Source: Rhizobium sp. CC-YZS058
Lineage (GTDB): Bacteria > Pseudomonadota > Alphaproteobacteria > Rhizobiales > Rhizobiaceae
Reading direction: 5' to 3'
DNA length: 64,000 bases
NCBI RefSeq assembly: GCF_034720595.1
Contig: NZ_JAYESJ010000001.1
Coordinates: 188,501-252,500 of the forward strand
Shown: positions 1-11,378 of the stretch, one piece after another
Numbering within the stretch: the first letter of the stretch is position 1
Layout: each line of letters starts with the position of its first letter
The notes under the pieces: model-generated
Database searches by the model: none
Told to the model about the DNA's origin: nothing
Seen by the model: only the letters and a program-made list of their open reading frames with translations
Translations under genes and position numbers: made by a program

Positions 1-1023
<1,023 letters not shown>

Positions 1024-1071
1024 CCGGAAATGACACCTTTGGCTGACGGAACAACTTGCCTTCCTTTGCAT

Positions 1072-1100
1072 TTGGTGCTGTTTGGGGCGCCTTCTAAGAT
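1072..1100 (+). promoter_or_regulatory. Possible promoter for bphO-bphP
   Basis: TTGGTG (1072-1077) and TAAGAT (1095-1100) are 17 bases apart, a few bases upstream of the first possible bphO start. The -35 match is imperfect, so this is only a candidate. Confidence 0.3.
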
Positions 1101-1109
1101 TTTACGGCA

Positions 1110-1679
1110 GTGGATACAGGTATGAACGATCGGTCCCGGAGGGCCATTTTGCGCGATCGCACCGCCGCGGCGCATGCCTCGCTCGACGGGACGATCGGCG
1201 GTTTCGACGACCTTCAAGCCTACAAGACCTATCTCTTCGGCATGAGCGCCTTCCGCTTGCCGGTCGAGCAGGCCATGGCTGCTGCGCCCTGGCCCGCGCG
1301 GCTTGCGCCTTTCGGTTCCGACAGTATCGGCGCCCTGATCCTGAGAGATTGCGCGGATCTCGGCATGGCCCCCGCCACGCCGGTGGCGGCGCCGACGATT
1401 GCCGAAACGCCGGAGGCCATGCTGGGCATGCTCTATGTGCTGGAAGGCTCGGCGCTCGGCGCCCGTCTTCTCTACCGCCGCGCCAAGGCTCTCGGTCTGA
1501 CCGAAAGCTTCGGCGCGCGGCATCTGGCGGCGCAGGCCGCCGTCACCGATCGGTGGCCTCGCTTTCTCGCGCTTCTCGAAGCGACCGAGGCCATCGAGAT
1601 CGATCGCGTCGCCGAGGCCTCGACGGCAGCTTTCACCGTTGCCGAAAAGGCCTTCAAGAGAGCGTTTCATGCAGCCTGA
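1110..1679 (+). CDS. bphO: Biliverdin-producing heme oxygenase
   Basis: A 189-residue protein of the bacteriophytochrome-associated heme oxygenase family (bphO/hmuO-like). It opens heme to biliverdin, the chromophore needed by the phytochrome encoded directly downstream. The likely proximal heme-ligand histidine sits in the N-terminal motif TAAAHASLDG. The glycine-rich distal helix region reads MLYVLEGSALGARLL. Start: GTG at 1110 or ATG at 1122, four codons later; neither has a strong ribosome site. The last 11 bases overlap the start of bphP, which strongly suggests translational coupling and a shared job. Confidence 0.88.
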   Translation: MDTGMNDRSRRAILRDRTAAAHASLDGTIGGFDDLQAYKTYLFGMSAFRLPVEQAMAAAPWPARLAPFGSDSIGALILRDCADLGMAPATPVAAPTIAETPEAMLGMLYVLEGSALGARLLYRRAKALGLTESFGARHLAAQAAVTDRWPRFLALLEATEAIEIDRVAEASTAAFTVAEKAFKRAFHAA

Positions 1680-4209
1680 CCAGACGGTCGATCTGACCAA
1701 TTGCGATCGCGAGCCGATCCACATTCCGGGCAGCGTGCAGCCGCACGGCTGCCTGATCGCCTGCGATGCACGCGCCGGCCAGGTGCTGCGCCATTCGCGC
1801 AACACGGCCGAAATGCTGGGGCTGAGCGGCGAAATCAACGGCGTCCCGCTCGAATCCCTGATCGGCTACGAGGCAACCCATACGCTGCGCAATGCGGTCG
1901 CTTCGCTGAAGGATGGCGGGCGGCCGGCGCTCCTCACCGGTTTCACGCTGCCGACCGGCCGGTTCGATATCGCGATCCACATCTACAAGGCCACCGTCAT
2001 CATCGAGTTCGAGCCGGCGGCCACCGCCCAGCCGCTCCAGCTCGCCCGCACGCTGATCGGCCGGATTGCCGAGCTTGCGGAAATCGACCTGCTGATGCGC
2101 CAGTCCGCCCGGCTGGTGCGCGGCATGCTCGGCTATGACCGGGTGATGATCTACCAGTTCGAGCATGACGGCTCCGGCAAGGTGATTGCCGAGGCGAAGC
2201 GGGGTGATCTCGAGAGCTTTCTCGGCCAGTATTTCCCGGCAAGCGACATTCCCCAGCAGGCCCGCATCCTCTACCTGCAGAACACGATCCGCATCGTTGG
2301 CGATTCGAACGGCTTTCGCGTTCCGATCCATCCGCAATTCGACGGGTCGGGCGAGGCGCTCGATCTCTCTTTCGCCCATCTGCGCTCGGTCTCCCCGATC
2401 CACTGCGAATATCTGCGCAACATGGGCGTCGGCGCCTCCATGTCCGTGTCGATCATTCTGGACGGCAAGCTCTGGGGACTGATCGCCTGCCATCATTATT
2501 CCCCGCATGTCCTGCCGATGCCGCAGCGCGTGGCGGCGGAAATGTTCGGGGAGTTCTTCTCCCTGCATCTCAATTCGCTGATGCAGAAGCGCCGGCTGGA
2601 AACGGCCGGCCGCGCGCGGGCCTCGATCGACCGCTTCCTGCGCTTGGCCTCGCATCATTCCGACATGCGCGACGTGATGCGCGATCATCTGGCCGATTTC
2701 GGCAAGCTGATCGAGTGCGACGGCATCGGGCTCTGGATGGATGGCAGTTTCACGGCGCTCGGCTCTGTCCCTCCGGCATCCGCCATTCCGGCGCTTGCTG
2801 CCCTGATGGACGGTCTGGCCGGCAACCAGATCTTCGCGACCCATTCGCTGACCCAGCGCATGCCGCAGGCCGTTGCCTTCCGCGACAAGGCAGCCGGCGT
2901 CCTGGCCGTACCGCTGACGCAGACACACCGCGACTATCTGTTTTTCTTCCGCAAGGAACTGGTGCGCACGCTGAACTGGGCAGGCAATCCCGACAAGTCC
3001 TACGAGACAGGTCCGCTCGGGGACCGGCTGACGCCGCGCAAGAGCTTTGCGATCTGGAAGGAAACGGTCGACCTCCAGGCCCAGCCCTGGAACGATGCCG
3101 ACCGCGAGATCGCCGAAGTGACCCGCACGGCGCTGGTGGAAATCGGCCTGCATCACAGCGAGCTGATGGCCGAGGAGCGCAGCCGCGCCGATGTGCGCCA
3201 GCGCATGCTGAACGAGGAGCTGAACCACCGCGTCAAGAACATTCTGGCGCTGATCAAGTCGCTGGTCGGCCAGCCAGTTGGCGACGGGCGCACGTTGCAG
3301 GATTACGTGGCCTCCCTTCAGGGCCGCATCCAGGCTCTGGCCTTCGCCCATGACCAGGTGGTGCGCGGCGATGGCGGCGGCATGCTGCGCGAGCTGCTTG
3401 AGGCGGAGCTGACCCCCTATGGCCATTCCGCCAACACGATCCAGCTGGTCGGTCCGGCCGTCTCGCTCGATTCCCGTGCTTTCTCGGTCATGGCGCTGGT
3501 GCTGCACGAGCTTGCGACCAATGCCGCCAAATATGGTGCGTTGTCGTCCGCAGGCGGCCGGCTGACGGTCGAATGGCAGATCACGGAGGCCGGCGAGTGC
3601 CGCATCGCCTGGCGCGAGGCGGGTGGTCCGTCGGTGCGTCCGCCCACCCGCGTCGGCTTCGGCAGCGCGCTGATCGACCGGTCGATCCCCTATGATCTCG
3701 GCGGACGCTCGACGGTGACCTATGCGCCGACCGGCGTCGAAGGCGATTTCCTTCTTCCGGCCCGCCATGTGGCACTGGCCGAACCGCGGGCCAAGGCGGT
3801 CAAGGGTGTCATCGCCAGCGCTCCGGTCATCGCCGATCCGCTCGATCCTGCGCTGCGCATCCTGCTGGTCGAGGACCAGATGCTGATCGCCATGGATGTC
3901 GAAGGCATGCTGGCCGATCTCGGCCTGGAAAACGTGTTGACGGCGGCCTCCGTCGAGGATGCGCTGATCAAGCTTTCGAGCTTCAACCCGGATGTGGCCG
4001 TGCTCGACGTCAACCTCGGGGATGGGACCTCGATCGCCGTTGCCAAGGAACTGTCGCGCCGGTCGGTGCCCTTCCTTTTTGCCACCGGCTATGGCAACAG
4101 CGCCCCCATTCCGGAGGGTCTCGCCGCCGCGCCAATCATCCGTAAGCCTTACGACCGCGACCAGCTGATCGGCGCGTTGACGACCATCCTGGCTCCCGTC
4201 GAAGGCTGA
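1669..4209 (+). CDS. bphP: Bacteriophytochrome: HWE histidine kinase with C-terminal receiver
   Basis: An 846-residue red/far-red light sensor kinase. Order: PAS, GAF, PHY, HWE kinase, receiver. The biliverdin-binding Cys12 lies in NCDREPIHIPG before the PAS domain. The GAF domain has FPASDIP near residue 188 and the PHY tongue has PRKSF near 455. The kinase H-box is ELNHRVKNI (His about 520), the N-box HELATNAAKYG, and the WRE and GFGSALIDR motifs mark it as HWE family. The receiver starts near 727 (LRILLVEDQ) with phospho-Asp about 780 in VLDVNLGD. The ATG at 1669 is chosen because it puts Cys12 at the usual place and follows AAGAGAG. The layout matches Agrobacterium Agp2 (a bathy phytochrome); whether this one is bathy cannot be read from sequence alone. 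Confidence 0.95.
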   Translation: MQPDQTVDLTNCDREPIHIPGSVQPHGCLIACDARAGQVLRHSRNTAEMLGLSGEINGVPLESLIGYEATHTLRNAVASLKDGGRPALLTGFTLPTGRFDIAIHIYKATVIIEFEPAATAQPLQLARTLIGRIAELAEIDLLMRQSARLVRGMLGYDRVMIYQFEHDGSGKVIAEAKRGDLESFLGQYFPASDIPQQARILYLQNTIRIVGDSNGFRVPIHPQFDGSGEALDLSFAHLRSVSPIHCEYLRNMGVGASMSVSIILDGKLWGLIACHHYSPHVLPMPQRVAAEMFGEFFSLHLNSLMQKRRLETAGRARASIDRFLRLASHHSDMRDVMRDHLADFGKLIECDGIGLWMDGSFTALGSVPPASAIPALAALMDGLAGNQIFATHSLTQRMPQAVAFRDKAAGVLAVPLTQTHRDYLFFFRKELVRTLNWAGNPDKSYETGPLGDRLTPRKSFAIWKETVDLQAQPWNDADREIAEVTRTALVEIGLHHSELMAEERSRADVRQRMLNEELNHRVKNILALIKSLVGQPVGDGRTLQDYVASLQGRIQALAFAHDQVVRGDGGGMLRELLEAELTPYGHSANTIQLVGPAVSLDSRAFSVMALVLHELATNAAKYGALSSAGGRLTVEWQITEAGECRIAWREAGGPSVRPPTRVGFGSALIDRSIPYDLGGRSTVTYAPTGVEGDFLLPARHVALAEPRAKAVKGVIASAPVIADPLDPALRILLVEDQMLIAMDVEGMLADLGLENVLTAASVEDALIKLSSFNPDVAVLDVNLGDGTSIAVAKELSRRSVPFLFATGYGNSAPIPEGLAAAPIIRKPYDRDQLIGALTTILAPVEG

Positions 4210-4310
4210 AGCGACAGGGTGGTACCCGGCCAGCCGGATTTGCGGTAGCCTTGCCAAAAGGTCGCGCCCGCGGGATCGGGCGGGCCGACCGTCTTTCGAG
4301 GGATCCGTTC

Positions 4311-5543
4311 GTGCCTCATGCTTCTCCCCTTGCCGGCAAGCGGATTCTGCTGATCCTCGCCGGCGGCATCGCCGTCTACAAGAGCCTCGATCTCATTCGC
4401 CGGCTGCGCGAACGCGGCGCGCAGGTTCGCCCGATCATGACGGAAGGGGCGCAGGCTTTCGTCACTCCGCTCGCCGTCGGCGCCCTGGCGGCGGACAAGG
4501 TGTTCACCGAGCTCTTCTCGCGCGAGGATGAGCAGGATGTCGGGCATATCCGCCTGGCGCGCGGCTGCGATCTCGTGCTGATCGCGCCGGCAACCGCCAA
4601 TCTGCTCGCCAAGATGGCGCAGGGGCTGGCCGACGATCTTGCCTCCACCGTGCTGCTGGCCACGGATCGCCCGGTCCTGGCCGCGCCGGCCATGAACCCG
4701 CATATGTGGGCGCATCCGGCAACCCGGCGCAATGTGGCGCGGATGGTGGAAGACGGCATCCGCTTCGTGGGGCCCGGCCGCGGCGAAATGGCCGAACGCG
4801 GCGAGGCGGGCGAGGGGCGAATGGTCGAGGTGCTGGAGATCGTCGCCGCCGCCGAGGCGCTCGTGACGGGCACGGCTCCGTCCGCACCGCAGCCTCTCAA
4901 GGGGCGCAAGGCGGTCGTCACCTCGGGGCCGACGCACGAGCCGATCGACCCGGTGCGCTACATCGCCAATCGCTCCTCCGGAAAGCAGGGCCATGCCATT
5001 GCCGCCGCTTTGGCCCGCCTCGGGGCCGAGGTGACGCTCGTTTCCGGCCCGGTGACGATCCCGGACCCGGCAGGGGTCCGCGTCGTCCATGTCGAGCAGG
5101 CGCGCGACATGCTGGCGGCGGTGGAGGCGGCGCTGCCGGCCGATCTCGCGGTCTTCGTCGCCGCCGTTGCCGACTGGCGGGTGGCGGATGCCGCACATGG
5201 CAAGATCAAGAAGACGCCGGGCGAAGCTCCGCCGCCGCTGCAACTGACGGAAAATCCGGATATCCTCAGGACCATCGGCCACCATGGGCAACGGCCTCGG
5301 CTGGTGGTGGGCTTTGCGGCGGAAACGGACGATCTTCTCGCCAACGCCCGCTTGAAGCTCGCCCGCAAGGGCGCCGACATGATCGTTGCCAATGATGTTT
5401 CGCCGGAAACCGGGGTCATGGGCGGCGCGCGCAACAGCGTGACGCTGGTGACCGATGCCGGTGCAGAGGCATGGCCGGAGATGGACAAGGACGAGGTCGC
5501 CCATCGCCTGGCCGAGCGGCTCGCAAAGCTCCTGGCCGAGTGA
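4311..5543 (+). CDS. coaBC: Bifunctional phosphopantothenoylcysteine decarboxylase / phosphopantothenate-cysteine ligase
   Basis: A 410-residue CoaBC (Dfp) that carries out two steps of coenzyme A synthesis. The N-terminal flavoprotein domain begins GKRILLILAGGIAVYKS and contains the APAMNPHMW motif. The C-terminal CoaB domain starts near 200 with GRKAVVTSGPTHEPIDPVR and has the NRSSGKQG motif. GTG 4311 is chosen because GAGGGA (4298-4303) lies 7 bases before it. Odd: where E. coli Dfp has its reductive Cys158, this protein reads MAERGEAGEGRM, with Arg163 at the cysteine position and no cysteine nearby. Confidence 0.93.
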   Translation: MPHASPLAGKRILLILAGGIAVYKSLDLIRRLRERGAQVRPIMTEGAQAFVTPLAVGALAADKVFTELFSREDEQDVGHIRLARGCDLVLIAPATANLLAKMAQGLADDLASTVLLATDRPVLAAPAMNPHMWAHPATRRNVARMVEDGIRFVGPGRGEMAERGEAGEGRMVEVLEIVAAAEALVTGTAPSAPQPLKGRKAVVTSGPTHEPIDPVRYIANRSSGKQGHAIAAALARLGAEVTLVSGPVTIPDPAGVRVVHVEQARDMLAAVEAALPADLAVFVAAVADWRVADAAHGKIKKTPGEAPPPLQLTENPDILRTIGHHGQRPRLVVGFAAETDDLLANARLKLARKGADMIVANDVSPETGVMGGARNSVTLVTDAGAEAWPEMDKDEVAHRLAERLAKLLAE

Positions 5544-5546
5544 GTC

Positions 5547-6374
5547 TCAGGCGCGGCGGGACAGGGTCATCGGGCCGATCGAAGGGGCAGCAACGGTCTC
5601 TTCCAGATCGAACAGCTGAACATCCACGCCATTCTCGCCGACGATGACTGCCGTTCCACTCGGGATTTCCACCCAGACCGTATCATCGTCGTCGAGCGGC
5701 TCGGAAACGAGGCAGTAGCCGCCCTGCGGACCCATCGGCGCGGCATAGAGCGTCGGGGCATAGGCATCCGAAGCATAGCGCACCGCATAGAGATCGCGCC
5801 CGTCGGAAAAGGCGGCGGTGAAGCGCAGCAGCAGCGGTTCGCCCAGACGCTCCGCCAGGCGGGTGACGAAGCCGAGCGTTTCGGCGATGGCAGCCAGGGG
5901 ATCGCGGTCGAGCCCGAACTGCAAGGCCATCAGGAACAGCAGTTCGCTGTCCGTCGTGCCGGTGCGGGCGGCATAGAGCGCATCGTCCAGCATGGCTTCC
6001 ATCGGCCGGCGCAGCGCTTCGAAGTTGCCGATCTGGCCGTTGTGCATGAAGGACCAGCGCCCGTGGACGAAGGGGTGGCAATTGTCGCGCCGCGTGCCGC
6101 CGCCGGTGGCAGCGCGGACATGGGCGAGAAACAGCGGCGAGCGGATCTGCCGCGCCAGGCTTTTCAGATTGCAATCGGACCAGGCAGGCAGGATATCGCG
6201 GTAGCGGCCCGGCTCCTCGCGATCGCCATACCAGGCAATGCCGAAGCCGTCGCCATTGGTGGCGGTCTTGGCGCGGGTGGCGCAATGGGATTGCTCGATC
6301 AGCGAATGGGCGGGCGAGGAGACCAGTTCCTCCAGATAGATCGCCTCTCCGCGATAGGCCGCCCAACGGCACAT
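5547..6374 (-). CDS. Class II glutamine amidotransferase (EgtC/YafJ-like)
   Basis: A 275-residue protein starting MCRWAAYRG, so Cys2 becomes the N-terminal nucleophile of the Ntn-type glutaminase fold after Met removal. Motifs NGDGFGIAWYG and FMHNGQIGNF fit the glutamine-binding site of this class. The family includes EgtC (a gamma-glutamyl hydrolase in actinobacterial ergothioneine synthesis) and YafJ of unknown function. No other ergothioneine gene is seen nearby, so the generic name is safer. It converges on coaBC with a 3-base gap and is divergent from iolR. Confidence 0.85.
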   Translation of the reverse strand: MCRWAAYRGEAIYLEELVSSPAHSLIEQSHCATRAKTATNGDGFGIAWYGDREEPGRYRDILPAWSDCNLKSLARQIRSPLFLAHVRAATGGGTRRDNCHPFVHGRWSFMHNGQIGNFEALRRPMEAMLDDALYAARTGTTDSELLFLMALQFGLDRDPLAAIAETLGFVTRLAERLGEPLLLRFTAAFSDGRDLYAVRYASDAYAPTLYAAPMGPQGGYCLVSEPLDDDDTVWVEIPSGTAVIVGENGVDVQLFDLEETVAAPSIGPMTLSRRA

Positions 6375-6506
6375 GGCATCGTCCTCTTCATCCGCGAATC
6401 ACGGGACGTCCGCTCTCCCGCCGGCCGGCATCATCCGCCCCAACATGGTAAAAATGCGTTAACTATGCGGCCGTCGGCGGCGCATCCTCTTTCCGATCCA
6501 CCGAAT

Positions 6507-6520
6507 GGAACGAATGTTCT
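6507..6520. promoter_or_regulatory. Candidate IolR operator before iolR
   Basis: GGAA-N6-TTCT, one base off the GGAA-N6-TTCC motif described for rhizobial IolR. It forms an imperfect palindrome (GGAAC, 4 bases, GTTCT) 59 bases before the iolR start. It fits autoregulation and could also affect the divergent amidotransferase gene. Confidence 0.5.
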
Positions 6521-6578
6521 GTTCTTCGCGCAAAACCAACGCTAGTGTTCGCGTACCCGTCACCACTCAGGACCTCGC

Positions 6579-7442
6579 ATGCCCGCCCCGGAGACCGATA
6601 CGCCGCTTCCCCAGGATTTCGACACGCTGAAGGCGGCGATCCTGGAGCGGAAGGCGCAGCTGCCGAAAAGGCTGCGGCAGGTGGCCGCCTATGCGCTCGA
6701 CAATCCCGATGAGATCGCCTTCGGCACGGCAGCCAGCATCGCGGCCTCCGCCGAGGTGCAGCCCTCGACACTGGTGCGCTTCGCCCAGCATTTCGGCTTC
6801 GTCGGCTTCTCCAGCCTGCAGCAGATTTTTCGGGCCCGGCTGCGGGAGCGGACGCCGGGCTATGACGAGCGTCTTCGGGCTTTGGGCGAGAACGGCCATA
6901 GCCAGCTGGAAAGCGGGGCGATCCTCAATGGCTTCGTGGCGGCCGGGCACCGCTCGCTCGACAATTTGGCCGGCGCCGTCGATCCGGCGGCCTTCGAGGA
7001 GGCGGTGACCATTCTCGCCCGGGCGGAGACCATCTATCTCGTTGCCAAGCGCCGCTCCTATCCCATCTCCAGCTACATGGCCTATGCCTTCGGCAAGCTG
7101 AAGATCCGCCATCAGACGGTGGGCACGGCCGCAGGGATCGACGAGGACGTGCTGGCCATGGCAGGACGGAAGGATGCCGCCTTCGCCGTGAGCTTTTCGC
7201 CTTACGCACCCGAAAGCATTCACCAGGCGCGGCTGCTCGCTGCGCGCCACGTGCCGGTGGTGTCGCTGACCGATTCCGCCTTTTCGCCGTTGGCAGAGTC
7301 CTCCCGCGTCTGGTTCGAGATCGCCGAAGCCGATCATGCGGGCTTCCGCTCGCTTTCGGCCAGCATGGCCTTCGCCATGGCGCTGACCGTTGCCGTCGCC
7401 GAGAAGCGGAGACAACTGGGAACCCGTCCAGAAACGGAATGA
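6579..7442 (+). CDS. iolR: RpiR/MurR-family repressor of inositol catabolism
   Basis: A 287-residue regulator with an N-terminal RpiR helix-turn-helix (about 20-100; ASAEVQPSTLVRFAQHFGF is the recognition part) and a C-terminal SIS sugar-phosphate-binding domain (about 120-260). It stands directly upstream of iolC on the same strand, as rhizobial IolR genes do. The named role is inferred from family, position and the GGAA-N6-TTCC sites at both of its ends. The likely effector is an inositol pathway intermediate. Confidence 0.85.
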   Translation: MPAPETDTPLPQDFDTLKAAILERKAQLPKRLRQVAAYALDNPDEIAFGTAASIAASAEVQPSTLVRFAQHFGFVGFSSLQQIFRARLRERTPGYDERLRALGENGHSQLESGAILNGFVAAGHRSLDNLAGAVDPAAFEEAVTILARAETIYLVAKRRSYPISSYMAYAFGKLKIRHQTVGTAAGIDEDVLAMAGRKDAAFAVSFSPYAPESIHQARLLAARHVPVVSLTDSAFSPLAESSRVWFEIAEADHAGFRSLSASMAFAMALTVAVAEKRRQLGTRPETE

Positions 7443-7449
7443 AAATTCC
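7436..7449. promoter_or_regulatory. IolR operator (perfect GGAA-N6-TTCC) before iolC
   Basis: GGAA at 7436-7439 and TTCC at 7446-7449 overlap the stop codon of iolR and end just before the -35 box of the iolC promoter. A second, degenerate copy (GGAA at 7466-7469, then N6 and TTTT) lies between -35 and -10. The spacing suits repression by blocking RNA polymerase. Confidence 0.65.
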
Positions 7450-7452
7450 ATC

Positions 7453-7481
7453 TTGACTGAGAAAAGGAATTTATGTTTTAT
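7453..7481 (+). promoter_or_regulatory. Sigma70-type promoter of iolCDEB
   Basis: TTGACT (7453-7458) and TTTTAT (7476-7481) are separated by 17 bases and lie 43 bases upstream of the iolC start codon. The candidate IolR sites flank and overlap it. Confidence 0.6.
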
Positions 7482-7523
7482 CGGACAAAAGCATAGGTGG
7501 GCGGAGAAGCAGGAGGAGCGACC

Positions 7524-9458
7524 GTGAGCCAGGGGAGCAATGCGGAGTCGAAGCTGTCGCTCGACATCATCACCATCGGCCGGGCCTCGGTCGATCTCTA
7601 TGGTCAGCAGATCGGCACGCGGCTCGAGGATGTGGCGAGCTTCGCCAAATCGGTCGGCGGCTGCCCCACCAATATTGCCGTCGGCACCGCCCGGCTCGGC
7701 CTGCGCTCGGCACTCCTGACCCGCGTCGGCAAGGAGCAGATGGGCCGCTTCATCATCGAGCAGCTGGCCCGCGAAGGGGTGGAGACCAAAGGGATCGTCA
7801 CCGATCCTGAACGCCTGACGGCGCTTGCCATCCTGGCCGTCGAGAACGATCATTCCTTCCCGCTGCTCTTCTACCGCGACAATTGTGCGGACAACGCGCT
7901 TGATGAGGCCGATGTCGACGAGGCCTTCATCCGCTCCGCCCGCGCCGTTCTCGTTTCCGGCACCCATTTTTCGCGGCCGAACACCGATGCTGCCCAGCGC
8001 ACGGCGATCCGCATCGCCAAGGCAGCGGGCGCCAAGGTCGTGTTCGATATCGACTACCGACCCAATCTCTGGGGTCTGGCGGGCCATGATGCCGGCGACA
8101 ACCGCTATATCGCCTCCGACCGCGTCTCCGCGCATCTGCGCACCGTGCTTGCCGATTGCGACCTGATCGTCGGAACCGAGGAAGAGGTGCTGATCGCGTC
8201 CGGCGAGAGCGACCTGCTGGCCGCGCTGAAGACCATCCGCGCCCATTCCGCCGCCACCATCGTTCTCAAGCGCGGGCCGATGGGCTGCATCGTCTATGAC
8301 GGGCCGATCTCCGACGATCTGGAGGACGGGATCGTCGGCAAGGGATTCCCGATCGAAGTCTACAACGTGCTTGGCGCCGGCGATGCCTTCATGTCCGGCT
8401 TCCTGCGCGGCTGGCTGCGGGACGAGCCGCATGCGACCTCCGCCACCTGGGCCAATGCCTGCGGCGCCTTTGCCGTGTCTCGCCTGCTCTGCGCGCCGGA
8501 AATTCCGACCTGGACCGAACTGCAGTTCTTCCTCCAGCATGGCAGCCCGGAGCGGGCGCTGCGCAAGGATGCGGCGATCAACCATGTGCATTGGGCGACG
8601 ACGCGGCGCCGCGCGATCCCGAGCCTGATGGCGCTCGCCATCGACCATCGCAGCCAGCTGGAAGACATGGCGGCGGGCGATGCGGAAAAGCTTGCCCGGA
8701 TTCCGGCCTTCAAGGTTCTTGCCGTCGAAGCTGCCGCGCGGATCGCCAAGGGCCGCCCCGGCTTCGGCATGTTGATCGACGACAAATATGGCCGTGACGC
8801 GCTGTTTGCCGCCGGCAAGCATGACTTCTGGATCGGCAAGCCGATCGAGCTGCCCGGCTCCCGCCCGCTGCAGTTCGAATTCAGCCAGGACCTCGGTAGC
8901 CGGCTTATCGATTGGCCCGTGGACCATTGCATCAAGGTCTTGAGCTTCTACCATCCGGACGATCCGGCGGAGATGAAGGCGACCCAGATCGCCAAGCTGC
9001 GCTCCGCCTTCGAAGCCGCCCGCAAGGTCGGCCGGGATATTCTCATCGAGATCATCGCCAGCAAGGCCGGTCCGGTCGACGACCAGACCATTGCCCGCGC
9101 CTTGACCGAACTTTACGACGAAGGGCTGAAGCCCGACTGGTGGAAGCTGGAGCCGCAGGCGAGCCGTGCGGCCTGGGATGCGATCGACAGCGTCATCGAA
9201 ACGCGCGATCCCTTCTGCCGCGGGGTGGTTCTTCTCGGCCTGGAAGCGCCTTACGATGCGCTGAAGGAAGGATTTGCGACAGCCCGCACCTCCCGCACCG
9301 TGCGGGGCTTTGCGGTCGGCCGCACGATCTTCGCCGAAGCCGGGCGCGCCTGGCTGGACGGGCGGATCGGCGACGAGGAGGCCGTCGCCGATATGGCCAA
9401 TCGCTTCGGCGCGCTGGTCGATCTCTGGTCGGGACTTGCAACGGAACAGGCAGCCTGA
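7524..9458 (+). CDS. iolC: 5-dehydro-2-deoxygluconokinase fused to DUF2090 aldolase-like domain
   Basis: A 644-residue two-domain protein. Residues 1 to about 330 are a PfkB/ribokinase-family kinase (start IITIGRASVDLYG; catalytic motif VLGAGDAFMSGF near 281-292) that phosphorylates 5-dehydro-2-deoxygluconate. From about 335 follows a DUF2090 domain with a TIM-barrel aldolase look, proposed to split the phosphorylated product, the IolJ role. This fusion is usual in rhizobia. GTG 7524 is chosen because AGGAGGAG (7511-7518) stands 5 bases before it. First gene of iolCDEB. Confidence 0.94.
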   Translation: MSQGSNAESKLSLDIITIGRASVDLYGQQIGTRLEDVASFAKSVGGCPTNIAVGTARLGLRSALLTRVGKEQMGRFIIEQLAREGVETKGIVTDPERLTALAILAVENDHSFPLLFYRDNCADNALDEADVDEAFIRSARAVLVSGTHFSRPNTDAAQRTAIRIAKAAGAKVVFDIDYRPNLWGLAGHDAGDNRYIASDRVSAHLRTVLADCDLIVGTEEEVLIASGESDLLAALKTIRAHSAATIVLKRGPMGCIVYDGPISDDLEDGIVGKGFPIEVYNVLGAGDAFMSGFLRGWLRDEPHATSATWANACGAFAVSRLLCAPEIPTWTELQFFLQHGSPERALRKDAAINHVHWATTRRRAIPSLMALAIDHRSQLEDMAAGDAEKLARIPAFKVLAVEAAARIAKGRPGFGMLIDDKYGRDALFAAGKHDFWIGKPIELPGSRPLQFEFSQDLGSRLIDWPVDHCIKVLSFYHPDDPAEMKATQIAKLRSAFEAARKVGRDILIEIIASKAGPVDDQTIARALTELYDEGLKPDWWKLEPQASRAAWDAIDSVIETRDPFCRGVVLLGLEAPYDALKEGFATARTSRTVRGFAVGRTIFAEAGRAWLDGRIGDEEAVADMANRFGALVDLWSGLATEQAA

Positions 9459-9516
9459 TCGCCGGAAAGGCGACAGGATCGGGAAGGCGCCGGCCAAGGG
9501 CGCGCAGGAGGAGACT

Positions 9517-11367
<1,851 letters not shown>

Positions 11368-11378
11368 GGAGTGTATCG

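Noticed and set aside
5547..6374. Naming the amidotransferase egtC
   Set aside because: No egtA, egtB or egtD gene in the window; the family is shared by proteins of unknown role.
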